In this document: piece by piece, positions 1 through 12,329 of the stretch
Layout of the letters: every line of letters starts with the position of its first letter
Numbering within the stretch: position 1 is the first letter of the stretch
From: Prostheceraeus crozeri
Lineage: Eukaryota; Platyhelminthes; Polycladida; Euryleptidae
Length of the DNA: 64,000 nucleotides
Reading direction: 5' to 3'
Assembly: GCA_907163375.1 (NCBI GenBank)
Contig: CAJQUW010012516.1
Span: forward strand, 62,001-126,000
Translations under genes and position numbers: made by a program
Notes under the pieces: model-generated
Told to the model about the DNA's origin: nothing
Database searches by the model: none
The model's input: only the letters and a program-made list of their open reading frames with translations

Positions 1-378
1 TACTCGTAAGCTGTTTTATTCGGATCGCCTTCCTTCAACAGGATGAATCACAGCGATCCGCTATTCTCAACAAAAACAATATAATTCTGATGAATGAAAT
101 AATTGGTCACCAGCGGAGTTGTGCTGCCGTATTGACTGACGCTCCGCAATTCATTGAAACATAATTTGTTGCAATGCTTTAATTACCATTATTGAATCAG
201 AAATCCTGTAGCAATAAAGTATTTATGTAGGTAGACAATGTTCAAAACATGCTGTTCGTATTGCATTTGTGAACGGAAAATCTTAATTCTATCGAAATAA
301 TCGTCAGTGCTCTGTAACACCGTCAAAATTGCTTTAATTTCTGATAATGTCTCCTTTAATTTCAGGTGGATTTGGAGA

Positions 379-3300
379 ATGTGGTCATACATTACGGCGG
401 TAGTCATTTTTGTATATCATTCAATTTGTGAATACCTTTTGTTCCTTATCATCGATCTAATATTCAGAGGACCATTAGACCGTGCATCGTAAGTAAATTA
501 CATGTATTATGCATTACAAGACGATAATCAAATTCAAACTTATTTACAGATCGAATAAAGACTTGGGTTTCCTTTGGGCTCTTGAAGGTTCTATTCTTCT
601 CATCACGTGTCTAATAATCGGAATAGTGAGTCACAGGCCGCTAGTTCTTCTTTTAATGACTTCTTTAACTTTCCTTTATTCATTACACAAATGGGATGAT
701 AGCATCAAGGAGTTAATCCATCATTCCATTCGTTTTCTGAGATGGGCAGACTCTCGCTTTTTTCACATTCGGTGCGTTATTCGACGTCAATGGCGAAGAT
801 GGAGAATCAAAGAAAATGGGGCTTCTACTTATCATTCTACACCATTGAATCGTACTAGCAGAGACGTTCAGTGGCCAGGCACATATCCACAAGGAGCTCA
901 AAGGACACCGAGGATGGGTCCCGCACAATTATTTAGTAATTCTGGCTTAGCTCACACTGACCCACCTGCTCGAAGATGGACTGGTCCAGCTACTCGTTTT
1001 GTCAGCTCCCCAATGGGATCATTAAAATTGGAAGAAGTTGAGGAAAAAGAAAGTAGAGTCTGGAAACCAATAGGTAAGTGGCTGATAAGCTGTTATTACC
1101 TTTTGATGCAACCACTTTATAGTGTAGAAGCGAATCATCAATCTAATATCCTATGAATGTACAATGTGTATTTAGGCCTATAGGATGTCAGATACATAAA
1201 ATTCGTGTCATGTACTTGCAATAATAAAGGCAATGTGTTCTTTGCAATTGAATATGACATTCAAGTATATTTCTTTCAAAATTATGGAAGATTTCATGAT
1301 TGATGCGGTGCTGTTTTAGTTACCTTCAACTGCATTCGTTCATCGATTTCCGACGGCCACCTACAACTCTTGAATACAGTTTCGAAAGTTTGATTCATTG
1401 ATTTAAATGAAAAGGCAAACATTTCTGGGGATAGTGTGATCAGCATTTCTTCGTGTTGCTTTTTATTGTTAACTTAGTACATGTATATAATTGAATTTGC
1501 GAAATCTGGGCTTGTTCTATTAAACAATCAAACTCTTAGACTGGATATTCTATTTCGCAATTCAAAGGTTTAAGATCACCAAAGTTAAGGTTTCCTAACT
1601 CAATATGTCAAGAAAATTTTTACCTTAGATATCTTTAGATGTCGATATCTCGATTAATTATACTTTCTGCTTCACAGCGGATGTGATTGTTGATAACTGA
1701 ATGATTGTAGTTGCAATAGGCTAGTTTGAAATTTTCCAGCTTTCGAGAGGTTTTTTTGATACTGAAAATAAAGACGTGTATTTTGAAGTTAACGCCCCAA
1801 TAATGGAAATCGTGGAGCGGACAACAAAAATATAAATGTTACAAATGAAATGAAAAAGTTGATTCTTTTACCCTTTGGCTGCGGTGTTTTTTTTCATATA
1901 CCTATCGAATTTCACTGAGCCGTAGTTAATTCGTATCGAGACAGCAAGACAATATCACTGAACCAATTTAGGTAATTCTCTCTGTGTCTCTGAAGGGTTT
2001 AAGTCACTTCCTACTAGTTGGAACTCATACTTCATACTCAATTGGAACAATGAGCAGCCCGAGTTAACTCGGGATTCGTGAACAGTAAAAGGGAAAATTT
2101 ATCAGTCAGTGATAATTGCTTGCCCTACCGATACGAGTTAACTCATCTCAGTTTCTGATGGACAACTGCTGTGTCAGTGATATTTCCCCGTCTGCCGATA
2201 CGAATTTACTCGGGCTCAGTTTCCTGCTGCACTCCATAGTCAACGTCACCAGTCAACACTCGATACGAGTTAACTCTGGTTCAGCCGTTAAAGGGTTAAC
2301 AAGTACATACGTGATTCGGAATGTTACATTTAAATTAAAGTGAAACCACTGCTAGATAGCTGAGACATTGATATGCTGAACCTTCGGGATAAAGAAACTT
2401 TCAAAACTTGAATATTTTCTTTCCTTTTATCCTTAACTTGTGTTAATCACAAATTAAGTCTGTCATAATTAATACGTAGCTAAGTCATTGAACACACTTT
2501 GCACTTTACGCTTAACATTCGTGCTATTATTGTGTTTGGAGTTACCCGGTACTCTGAATTAATATTGTATAACGAATAGTTGATTCTACATTCAATTCGG
2601 GAAGCGCTTCTGCTGCAGCTGAAGATCGCAAGCGCTTGAAGTATCGTGACCTCGTACCTCAATATCTTTTGCAACCCATTGCTATCGAGACTACTGGAGT
2701 GTACGGTAAATCTACAAAGACCTTTTATAAGTCACTTGGCCATCTTATGAGTGAAACAACTGGCGACCGACGTGAACATTCTTGGTTGTAGCATCGCATC
2801 AGCGTTTCGATAATCAGAGGGAATGGCTGGTTTAAGTGTATCGATGGCTGGCGGTATTCGCTCTTAACTTTTCCTTCGCTTGTCTTTTTTCTTGTTTTGT
2901 ATAATCTGTCAAGTATATGCATTAGCTCAATATTTCATGTTCGTATTGCAATTTATATGTACGAATAAAACTTTTCGAACAATTCATGCATGTAAATAGT
3001 TTTTCTACATATCCGGTACTTGTTAGAGGACATTGCAATTGCATACCTGTGTACTCTTCCCGGATTTTCCCGGAAGTTGTACGATTTTTCGGGGTTTTTT
3101 TGGAAAATTGTAAGATTTTACGATTTTTCGATGATTTTTTTGATCTATCAGCCAATGGCACAGCTTTTCATCGATTTTATATGATTGTAAAAAAATTTCG
3201 AAATTAATGTGCTCGATTGTGGTTAGGAATTTTTGCTATAGAATAAGTCACTTTCTTTTTACATACTTGAGGTGTGAGGTTCAGTCAAACGCATTTTAAC

Positions 3301-6300
3301 ATGGCAATTGCTTCTCACAAATCATAGGTTGTGGCCGTCCGAGGCGTCAACATAGGCCTATCCACATTAAAAGCCAGAAAGCCAGGCCATACAAAGGTGT
3401 GATACTGATCCTAACTGAATTCGTATTTGTTAGGAATGAAGGTATTTGCTGGTGACTATGATCGTTTCCAATGATGCAGCTTGGCCCGTAGATGTGCCTC
3501 GCCTGAGACTTCAACGCAAAATAGCGCCTGTAGATTGTCATCCACCCTATGATCGCCCAACTCACCAGTCGCCTTTAAATTCGCAACTGTTCTGTCGTTA
3601 TCTACACCTCGTCGTAAATTTATGGTGAGTGATGCATGAGCATACACGTACATGGGCAAGTTCCCATGTGGAACAGGTCTATAAAGGTGTAATAGGCCTA
3701 GTAAATGTAGGTCTCATCCGCTATTTAGTAGACTTTTCTGTCTCATTACTGCATAGTCTTGCTGTTATAAACCTTTCTCTAATTTTTAGTCGTACGCCTC
3801 TATAGACACACAAGCAATCCGCTTCTTGCTTTATTTTTCTAATGCTACGTTTTGTTTTGATTGCATAATACACTTTTTAGATTATCATGTTGTTTTTAGT
3901 ACAAGAATGCATAAGGAGTAGGGAATTGACTAGGGAATATACAACTTTATTGAAGTTATGGACAATTTAGAATTGTACGATTTTTGAAAGTTTTTTTTGT
4001 TCGATTTTCCCGGAAGGATTGTACGATTTTTGAAATTTTGAGGTACGCAGGCATGCAATTGGCGGATGTTTAGAAGTCCTTTAAAGTTCAGCGTGGGAAT
4101 TCTGTTTCCCATTATGTTTTCGGAAATTATAATGCTGCGATGATTTCAATGTAATTAAAAGATTTAGATGATTGGCTGTTGAGATATTAATTCTATCATT
4201 ACTAAATAATTATTTCTTTTATTTGATAGTGATTTCAATGGTGAAAGCAGGAGGAAATGCCATCACTGTCGTCACATCTAAACTTGCCGGTTATATCCTT
4301 GGCTGGATTCACAGAACTAATATTCCCGTATCACCGTCTTGTCGGCCTCCTCGCGGTCTGAAGCCGTATTCTGTAATTCCTGGTCTCAATCCCATTCTGC
4401 AAGCCCTTGCTCATTGTCCAATATTGATGAAGTCTCTAAACAATCTGCGCCCAAGTTACAGCTGTAGTATTGATCAGGAAGCTATGGTTACGTCTTTATT
4501 GCCTATTTTGAATGCTTTGAGTGTTCCTGATGTGGAGGACGAGAATGAGGATTACGAGAATGGTCCTGTCGACCCCAGAGAAGTGCATGAAATGGCTCGA
4601 AAGGTTATTGGCTGTCCTGTTTCCCTACCGGATGTTGTGGAAAGTTTATTTTTCCAATTACATTCAACTTGCAAAGGTGAGAAATTTTTCTGGAGTGGTG
4701 TGGTACTTTTAGTCGGGAATCAAAAGATTGTCAGGCCCAGCACTTTACCAATTTAGCCAGGGAGACCATCCTTGAGAAAACAAAAGTCAGCATATAGAAT
4801 TCGAATCACAATTTTGCTAGTGAATGTGATTCTGTAGCTTTAAAAAAGCTTACAGTCTTCCTCCAGTCATTGAATTCAGTTCATCGAATCAGTTCTTGTT
4901 AAAGCATAGATAATCATGGCCTATAAAATATTTGAAGTTGCGTTTTTATACAATATAAAAGTTGTCTTCAATTAGATTCGAGATTTAATTTGAAGCAAAA
5001 TGTATGTAATCTTACTATTAAAAGCTGTCATTCTTGTCTGCTGCTACTGCTTCTACTCCAGGCCGGTTACCATTAAAAGTCTCATTTAAATTTTGTTGAA
5101 TGGGGCTATTAATCATTTTTGTGAGAGTCATTTATTGGTATTGAAATTTACAGAGTTTTATGATAGATACTGATTACAACAAAAGCGACTGCCGAGAGGC
5201 AAAACCTAAGAGGAAAAACAGAAAAAACCAAGAGGACAAAAAACTGTCAACTTCAAATTACTTTTTGTAAACAACATGCAGAAGAATCATTCTTTGACGA
5301 TTTCGCATGGAATGACCCTATAATTTCTCTACAAAAATTACTAGCGAATATGACATGAAATCGGCATCATTTTTTAAGCAATAAAGAAATAGTCAAATTT
5401 GTAATTGCGAGATTTGCCTTGAATGTAATAGCAATATTTGCCTGGAAAGGTTTATTGTGTACAAATGCACTTATAGAGCGCGTAGTGAATTTTATATCGG
5501 CAAAACAAGCAGAATTGTTAAGACGAGGCATCAAGCGAGCTATCAAAAACAAAAGTACTTCGAGTGCCCTTTATCAACACTTCGTAGACAAACATAATGG
5601 CGCTGTCGACATCGAGACTTTTCAAGCCGGTCTCATTAGCAGACTGACCAATACACGAGATGCAGCAATAACAGAAGTCAAAGCAAGCAATCACAGAACT
5701 CAAGCCAACAATAAGTAGGAAACATGAATTGCCTTTTTGTAATCTTATTTCACTGTTCTTAGTACCTTCACAAAGGCTGCATCTGTGCCATCCGAACATC
5801 GACTGTTGAAGGAGCTGAACGCCGAATGCTGTGAGTTATCTTATTGACGAAACTTGGATGTGGGCTACTGAATGGTCACTTCAAAAAGGAGGAACTTAGA
5901 GATTTCATCCAGAAATCAATTCTTACTTTCTTTACATGAGAGAGCATTCTGAATATGTGGAGAGGAGGATAGCTTTTAGGTGGTAAGCTGAATATCAAAA
6001 AAGTTCAAATTCCAAAAGAGTGCGATGCATTTCCTGCAGCTACGCTGCCATGATCACGCATAATGAAAACTTTGACACAAATCGAAGACAAACACAGTTC
6101 ATGAGGCAGAGAAATCAATCAACTATTCATGGAAAGCATCAACAATTCGTTAACTGTATAAAATCAAGAAGTTAAGACACACTACTGAAAATAAAGAAAT
6201 AAGTAAAAGTCAACGAACAGCAGATTATCGCAGATTCATCGAATGAGAGAGCATGCGGGGAATTTAGTTTATTTCAAAATATGCGCTCGTATATTTCGGT

Positions 6301-9300
6301 CGGAGAAACAATATCTTTTGATTTTTTATGTGAGCTTAATAAAAACATGATGGTTTAACGTTACTACTCTCTCTTACTGGGGGCTTGGTCGGTACTGACA
6401 TCGTCAGACTCTAATCTGGAGCGTTGTGATTTTTTAGTCCGGATGCCCTTCCTGACGACTTCCAATGACAATTTTGGGGCTCGACCGCTGGACCGAGAGA
6501 TTGCTAGGCCAAGCACTTGACCATTGCGCCACGGAGCTTAATGAATGTATCAATATCAGTGTAAGAAATAATGCAATTTGCCACTGACCATTTTAAGACC
6601 TTGTGCATAAAAAATTCTTTAAACCATTGAAACGAAAGATGTTGATGATGTTGTTGTTATAGAGCTTGGTATAGAGTTTCGATTTTTAGATCATAAAAAA
6701 ATTCCCCTATCTGGAAAGACACTACACTGCAACAACACTAGCTTTACAAGCACTTAATGTTTTTTATAAAGCAATTGTTAATAATGAAGAATCATTAGGT
6801 ATGGAGGCATTCATGGGATGGGTGTGCAGCAGATAAATAACTGGAAATAACACATCACATTTCGGATAGGCGTTTGCACACACCGTATATCTAAATACTC
6901 ACTACCTATGCTTCAGAAATGTTGGAAGTGGCGGCCTATTGCAGGACGGCGTCAAGTTTTCAAACAACTTGCCAGGGTGGCAGCCTATTACAGGTGACGG
7001 TCTATTACAAGCTTTGCGGTATATTTGCAATGCACCTCAATTCTTCGTCGACACATCAAAATGTTTCAATTTTCAACTTCCACGTTTGCGTCTTCAACGT
7101 CTTGAGTATAAGCGCAATAACAATAACATCACACTTTACTATCTGCAGCATCATCGATGCTTTTCTTTTTCAATACTGATTTATGCTGTGTAAGTGGAAT
7201 TATTACAGAATTTTGTATAATTGAGATTAATCCATTACAACAACTGGCTTAAATCTGCGAATAGGCCTTAGACACAAAAATGGGATCACCTAAAGAAAAC
7301 CGCATGCTTAAAAATGATTTCGTAGTTTTGGATATTGATGCTTTGAAGAATTCAAGGAATCATCTTTGAAATCAACGTACTACTATTTATTTCAGAAATT
7401 GATCGCCTGCCGTGTGTTCGTGATGATGTGATTATTTCCAAAGAGATTCGACCTGCTTTGCAAGATGAAACTGTTTGTCGGGAATTGTTGGATTCCCAGT
7501 ATCGAGAAGTGAGTTGAAGTCAAGTTATTTAATGCACATGCATGCAGGCACTAAACCCGCGTATCCAATGCCTCGTTTACGCAGTCACTCCGGTTAATAC
7601 GTAGAATAAACAGAGCTGGTTTTATCATTCATGATTTACGATATTGTTACGGTAATGTTATGAAATATTTTACAGATAAACATAAAATAATAGTCTTCTG
7701 TATGCCCAGGCGAACTGGCAGAGTGCAGCCTTTTTTTATTATGATCAGCTGCATCGCAGGGCAGAGTAGTCTGTAGTACAGTTCTTCAGCTTGATCAGCC
7801 AGTCTGAATTCTCTAATCTAGTTTCAGTCATTCCTAGTCGCAATGATGAATCATTGTAAGATAAAACCCAGTTTCGACGACTGCCAAGGAATATAGTGCT
7901 TAAATAATTGACATGAATAATCTGAGGACATTTTTTCTAGTCAATGCCCAATCAATGTGGTATTCTGTAATGTTTTGTGTAATAATTTTATGTAATTTTG
8001 CATGTGCAGAAATTCATGGAGGAATATTTACGAATGTAAAAGATCACGAATAGCTACGTACGTTTTTGCGTCATTATTTTCTTAACAATTTAGCCCTATT
8101 TGCCTCAGGCTTTTTCTTGTCGGTGAAGTATTAGGTTAAGATCTTCTTTTAATCATTAAATCCATCGGATGGCGGTATCAGTTTTTCATTCCAAGTTGAT
8201 CTTGTTGCTATAACAGGGATGTGATTCTTTCTGCTTTTGCCGGATTTCCGGCTTCGCCCCCTTTGCCTAAGTAGCAATGTAAAATATGTTGTGTAGAACA
8301 AAAAAATCGTTTTTGTTATAATCCATTAAACTGTATCCGCATAATATTGGTTTCACCGGGCGTCCCCAAAACTTTCACCGGCGTCCCATCTAGTTTTGAC
8401 GGTGCACTCCTAGCTTTTACCAGCGTCCATTGGTTTCTACTGGCGTCCCCTTCGCTTTTACCGGCGCCCTCTTGGCATCTGCTGGCGCCCACTTGCTTTC
8501 ACCGGTGCCCTCTTGGCCTCGGCTTGCGCCCCTTCGCTTTCATCGTCGCCCCTTTGGCTTCTACTGGCGCCCCTTTATAATAAATAGTATTTTAAAAATC
8601 AAGCAATCATTTCATTTAAAAAAATCGCAATTATATCTTAAATAGTAGACATAATTTCATGAAAATTGCAGTAGAATAAAACATGCTCTGTCTTGTAGTG
8701 TTGTCGATTTACATCTTATGGCCTTATCATCATTATTATTTTCCTTAGAATTTTTCTCTTATTCTTAAAATGAATCCGTAAAAGTTGAAAAAATATTTGT
8801 ATGAATCATATCTAGAATTTATCTCTTTGTATCAATAATTGCACCACCAAATCTTTCAGAACAACATTGGTGAATACTATAGAAGCTTGTTTAATTCGCT
8901 CAGTTATTCAATTTTAAATATGTATTTGTAAGTAGGCCTATATGTAGTGTGAATAGAAAGTGTGTAATATTAGTCATCATAACAAGGTAAAAAGTATCTG
9001 AGCATCAATTAAAATAATTACTTGACCATATTTCCTGAAGGGACAAACTGCAGATCAGCTACAAATCAATCTAAAACTTATCTCTTATCAATAGAGATGA
9101 AAGTCCAAAATTTCGAAAAGAATGTGGCCGTAAATTTTTTTCACGTGGCTCCTGTGGCTAAAATATTGGGTCTAAAAAACAGCTATCACTCAGAGAAAGC
9201 CAACAGGGAAAGTCACTGATGGAAACCTTCAAACAATCATTCGTTCCGGCGTGAGATTAAAAAAACCCGGGGCATAATGCCCCCCCCCCCTGAGGAAAAT

Positions 9301-12176
9301 GGGGCTATAGTTTGGAATTAAGATCCTTGAGAGAAAAAAATCATGCTTTACCGCTTGAATTATAAGGTCGGGAACGAAACCCATAATTTCTCATTGGTCC
9401 TATGAGCAGATTTGCTGAAATGCAACTATACCGAAATTGCCACAAATTTTCACATTCTATAAAATTGCAATGAATGCTCAGCAAAATCGCCTAAGACAAC
9501 ATACACTTGTAGTTTTTTTTACTTCCTCGTGTTGCGTCTCTTCTTCCCGGTTCCGTGGCTGGACGAAGTTGCGATGACCCTCTACCATTTCAAACGATCT
9601 AGAGCAATGTCTTCCGACACCTCTAGTGTCTCCTGGTCTTCTTGGATACAGACTTGCCAAGTCTTCGTAGGTCTTCCTGCTGGTCGGCGACCATCGACCG
9701 ACAAGTGGTGTACTCCACCGATGATGTCATCTTTGGCCCTTCTCATATGGTCAAACCTGCACAGACGTCGTTTACCGCAGGCGAAGATCGTCTCGCTACT
9801 TATTTGCTTGAAACTTCATCTTTCAACCTGATCTTTGCCATGTACCTCATCATTCTTCTGTCAACACTTCTCAGAAACTCGACCAGCTTCGGGCTGAGTG
9901 GCCACGTTTCCGCACCATAGATGAGAACTGATCTTATACAGCTCGTACACACTTTACACTTCAGCGAAATGCAATTGTAGGTAGAACTGGCCAGTTCTCT
10001 CAGCAAGTCCGAACCGCTCCTTCTGCACCTGCCTCTGAGTCTACGACATCTCAGAGGTAACAAAATTCGTGGACATCTTACAGGATGATCCTATCATTCA
10101 CTTAGAGTGAATCATCGTCTGGCGGGAAGGAAACATTGGTACACTTCGGACAGCAGAAGTTCGTTGCTCATTGAAATGATCGCACTTTTTATAACACCAC
10201 AATTTGTAGGAAACACAGAAGATCAAGTTTGCCCCGACTCCATTACTTCAACAACTGCAGGGCCACTTTCCAGACTTGATCCTTGGATCCACTTTGACCT
10301 TGGATTTCGTCCCGTTGATCTTCAAACCACAACACTCGAAGCCATTCCTCTAGCTTGAAAACACACTAATATTTACAGCCCCTTGCTTTCAGGTTGCCGC
10401 TAAGACGAGGCCATCTGCATACAGCATGCGCTGACCTTTGGTGTACCCCATGCCTACGTCCAATTCCACCGATAGACTGAGAACTTATTATTTGCGTTGT
10501 TGAAAACTCCGATATATGGACATAACCACCGCAACCATCCGCTCAAGAACTCCTTGTCTGCGTGATGACCATTGGAAGGCTTTCTCTCTGTCTGAAGCCT
10601 TCTCGACATCTACGAACACATGGTAGAGATTCTTCTTCTTTTGGCTTTACTTTTCTTGTAGCTCTCGAGGCAGCATCAGCTCAGTTGTTGATTTCCTTTT
10701 TCGAAAGCTAAACTGCTGGCAATCGATGTCAGCGATCTCCCTCAACCTCCTGTCTATGACCATGGACAGTATGCCATGGTCCAGAAGGAGAATCCCTCTG
10801 TAATTACCGCAGTCATCTGCCCTTGTAAATGGGAGACGACGGCATTTTGTGAATAGCTGCATCTAGTCTGATTTTAACTTAATAATAGTCACTAATATCC
10901 TTCTTTTTTCTCATGTCACTTGATTTATTCATTAATTTGTGTTATGTTCACAAAGATCTGAATATCATGAATCGTCGTGCACATTATAGCATTTTAGACA
11001 TTTTGACAAAAACTTATTACGATTTTATGGAATGTGAAGATTTGTAACCATATCAGTCTTATTTCATTTCACCTTCAGAGAGCAAGTGTGGACATGAAAC
11101 ATGAGTTGCATTTAATCGCAAATTTCGCAAAATTGCACCAGCTAATTATTTGCTCTATTGTCCTTTGCAAATTGCAAAATTTCTGCAATTAAATAGTTTG
11201 TTGGTCACACATCTCACGATTTTTCACTTTTAATTTATCATTTCTTTCGCTATTTTAGTGCCTTTCATCTGAAGTACTTTTCTCAAATGAATTTTCATTT
11301 GAAAGATATCAAAAATTCAAAATTCATGATCACGCATGTGTACTTGCTGTATATAAAAAATACTCCAATATTGCTACAATGCAAAACATTATAACCAAGT
11401 CGTTCCATGCAGTAGCAGTTTCGATATCTTACTGAATCTCTCTTTTTCCACAGTTACTGCAAATCTTATCTCCATCTAATCTGCTATCAATTTCCTTACC
11501 AATCATTCGGACAGTCACTCGGATCTCGGATTTGGCCTTTTTGGCTTCAAAATGGCGGGCGGGTAACTCTCAATTGCGCCAACTCGTCGAGACTCAGACA
11601 CTTGATCTCACACTCTGTCCGTTTTGTCATCGCTTGGGTGTCAGCGCCATAACTCATCTTCTTTCTCGAGCATCAGGAATTGGTCAAGAGGGTCTTCCTC
11701 AACTCTCCTTCGCTTCGCCTGGATTGTGTGGACAGCTTAACTGTGCGTGTGGCGGTATTCGAGATGCTGGGGCATTGTCACCAATTGCATTGACCACTCC
11801 AAGACCACCAGGTACACCGGGAGCTCGACCGACGACTCAAACCTCTACCCCAGTACCTACGAAGCGGTGTCGCGCTGATGGAAGCTGCTGTAGAAGACTA
11901 CTGAAGCATTTGCCGCCTGTGCTGTTGGTTCATCTCCCAACAGCCGATGAGGAGGAGTTGTTTGTGACACCAGAAATAGAACTTGGAAGTGAATGCGTAA
12001 TGCAGGGCGATTCTAGTTGTCGATACAGTTTGAGAGCGATTGTAAGTGGAAGATCGGCTTACTGCCGAGTTGGAAAGCAATGGTTCCATTGCCTGGATGA
12101 AGAAGTGAAAGAATGGCGTTGGAGTGCAATCAGTGGATGTGAACGAATTCTGTTATTGGAAAAGAAAGCATTTTGA
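379..12176 (+). CDS. USP30-like protein, predicted catalytically inactive deubiquitinase (5 exons)
   Basis: Exons: 379-488, 550-1073, 4230-4676, 7396-7508 and 11454-12176. All introns are GT-AG and the phases match (2, 1, 1, 0), giving 638 residues. An acceptor at 365 precedes the first ATG, so a 5' exon may lie outside the window. Residues 1-30, 51-64 and 70-82 are strongly hydrophobic, and a basic, proline-rich linker follows. From about residue 216 the order matches USP30: membrane-like segment, RGLKP (253-257), the Cys-box region, the helical stretch ending near 360, a CPFC finger in exon 5, LPPVLLVHL, and a C-terminal region with CRYSLRAIVSGRSAYCR and KQWFHCLDEEV. Human USP30 uses Cys77, His452 and Ser477. 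Here the GNTCF box reads PGLNP, His is Arg598 and Ser is Leu612. The open frame argues for a retained pseudoenzyme, perhaps on the mitochondrial outer membrane. The USP assignment is from remembered family sequence; attachment of the N-terminal membrane exons is inferred from phase. Confidence 0.75.
1871..2295. mobile_element. piggyBac-like MITE with internal GAGTTAACTC repeats
   Basis: The left edge reads TTTA then CCCTTTGGCTG. The right edge reads CAGCCGTTAAAGGG followed by TTAA (2296-2299). The ends are imperfect inverted repeats of the piggyBac type (CCC...GGG inside TTAA), and one copy of the target site is mutated. Inside, the 16-mer CGATACGAGTTAACTC occurs exactly at 2129-2144 and 2261-2276, and once with changes at 2196-2211. 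It has no coding capacity and lies in the second intron of the USP30-like gene. Confidence 0.5.
3041..4056. mobile_element. Non-autonomous DNA transposon, about 1.0 kb, family unassigned
   Basis: The ends are inverted: GCATACCTGTGTAC at the left and GTACGCAGGCATGC at the right. Both are flanked by AATT (3037-3040 and 4057-4060), a possible 4-bp target duplication. A subterminal block with TTCCCGGAAG followed by TTGTACGATTTTT occurs near both ends in the same orientation (about 3067-3095 and 4009-4032). No transposase is visible in any frame. It lies in the second intron of the USP30-like gene. Confidence 0.5.
5440..5720 (+). mobile_element. Penelope-like element, 3' GIY-YIG endonuclease fragment
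   Basis: One frame near 5488-5540 reads FYIGKTSRIVKTRHQASY, the second half of a GIY-YIG nuclease motif. The rest of the domain continues in another frame to 5717 as ALYQHFVDKHNGAVDIETF and following residues. This arrangement is typical of the C-terminal endonuclease of Penelope-like retroelements. The reverse transcriptase part is absent, so this is a 5'-truncated, degraded copy. It sits in the third intron of the USP30-like gene. Confidence 0.6.
6370..6540 (-). mobile_element. tRNA-derived SINE with GGAAGGGCATCCGG-type tail
   Basis: On the minus strand from about 6539 there is a tRNA-like head. An A-box-like TGGCGCAATGG lies near 6530-6520 and a B-box-like GGTCGAGCCCC near 6484-6474. About 25 bases later comes AGGAAGGGCATCCGGACTAA, matching the GGAAGGGCATCCGG block I recall from SINE and RTE tails of fish and invertebrates. 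The element fades out near 6370. Head plus tail supports a SINE rather than a true tRNA gene. Confidence 0.65.
8350..8577. repeat. Degenerate GC-rich minisatellite, about 11 units of 20-23 bp
   Basis: Roughly eleven tandem units of consensus TTTCACCGGCGCCCCTTGGC are strung together, each diverged from the others. The tract is much richer in C than its surroundings. It creates long open frames on the + strand that are repeat artefacts and not genes. It lies in the last intron of the USP30-like gene. Confidence 0.75.
9478..10862 (-). mobile_element. LINE relic with reverse transcriptase (RTE/Rex-like, clade uncertain)
   Basis: Read on the minus strand from 10862 down, conserved reverse transcriptase blocks appear in order: DDCGNYRGILLLDHG, then RRLREIADIDCQQFSFRK, then LYHVFVDVEKASD, a degenerate catalytic box MLYADG near 10430, and a C-terminal stretch with RSVLIYGAETW and RRMMRYMAKIRLKDEVSS. 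It ends with the GRRPAGRPTKTW-type tail near 9680. The blocks lie in different frames with stops between them and the second catalytic Asp of YADD is Gly, so the copy is dead. The endonuclease half is missing (5' truncation). It is in the last intron of the USP30-like gene, on the opposite strand. Confidence 0.8.
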
Positions 12177-12303
12177 ACTACATTTTGGAATTTATATATT
12201 TTTATAAATGAATTTTAAATTGTCATTATGAAGGTTCGTTCCATTTTTCTTTTTTGTAGTTTTATATTTTAAATTATATTCCTCGAAGAAACAGTATATT
12301 TTC

Positions 12304-12309
12304 AATAAA
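12304..12309 (+). terminator. Polyadenylation signal of the USP30-like gene
   Basis: An AATAAA hexamer lies about 128 bases after the stop codon at 12174-12176, in AT-rich sequence. It fits a short 3' UTR ending near 12,330. Confidence 0.55.
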
Positions 12310-12329
12310 ACTATTTTGGAAATATTGAT

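Noticed and set aside
1-365. Upstream coding exon of the USP30-like gene
   Set aside because: An acceptor at 365 suggests a preceding exon, but no donor with a matching open frame was identified in these bases.
6474-6540. A true tRNA gene on the minus strand
   Set aside because: The A and B boxes are degenerate, no cloverleaf closes, and the SINE tail follows directly.
8347-8645. Open frames of 71-77 residues on the + strand
   Set aside because: They are translations of the GC-rich minisatellite and repeat with its period; they are not genes.
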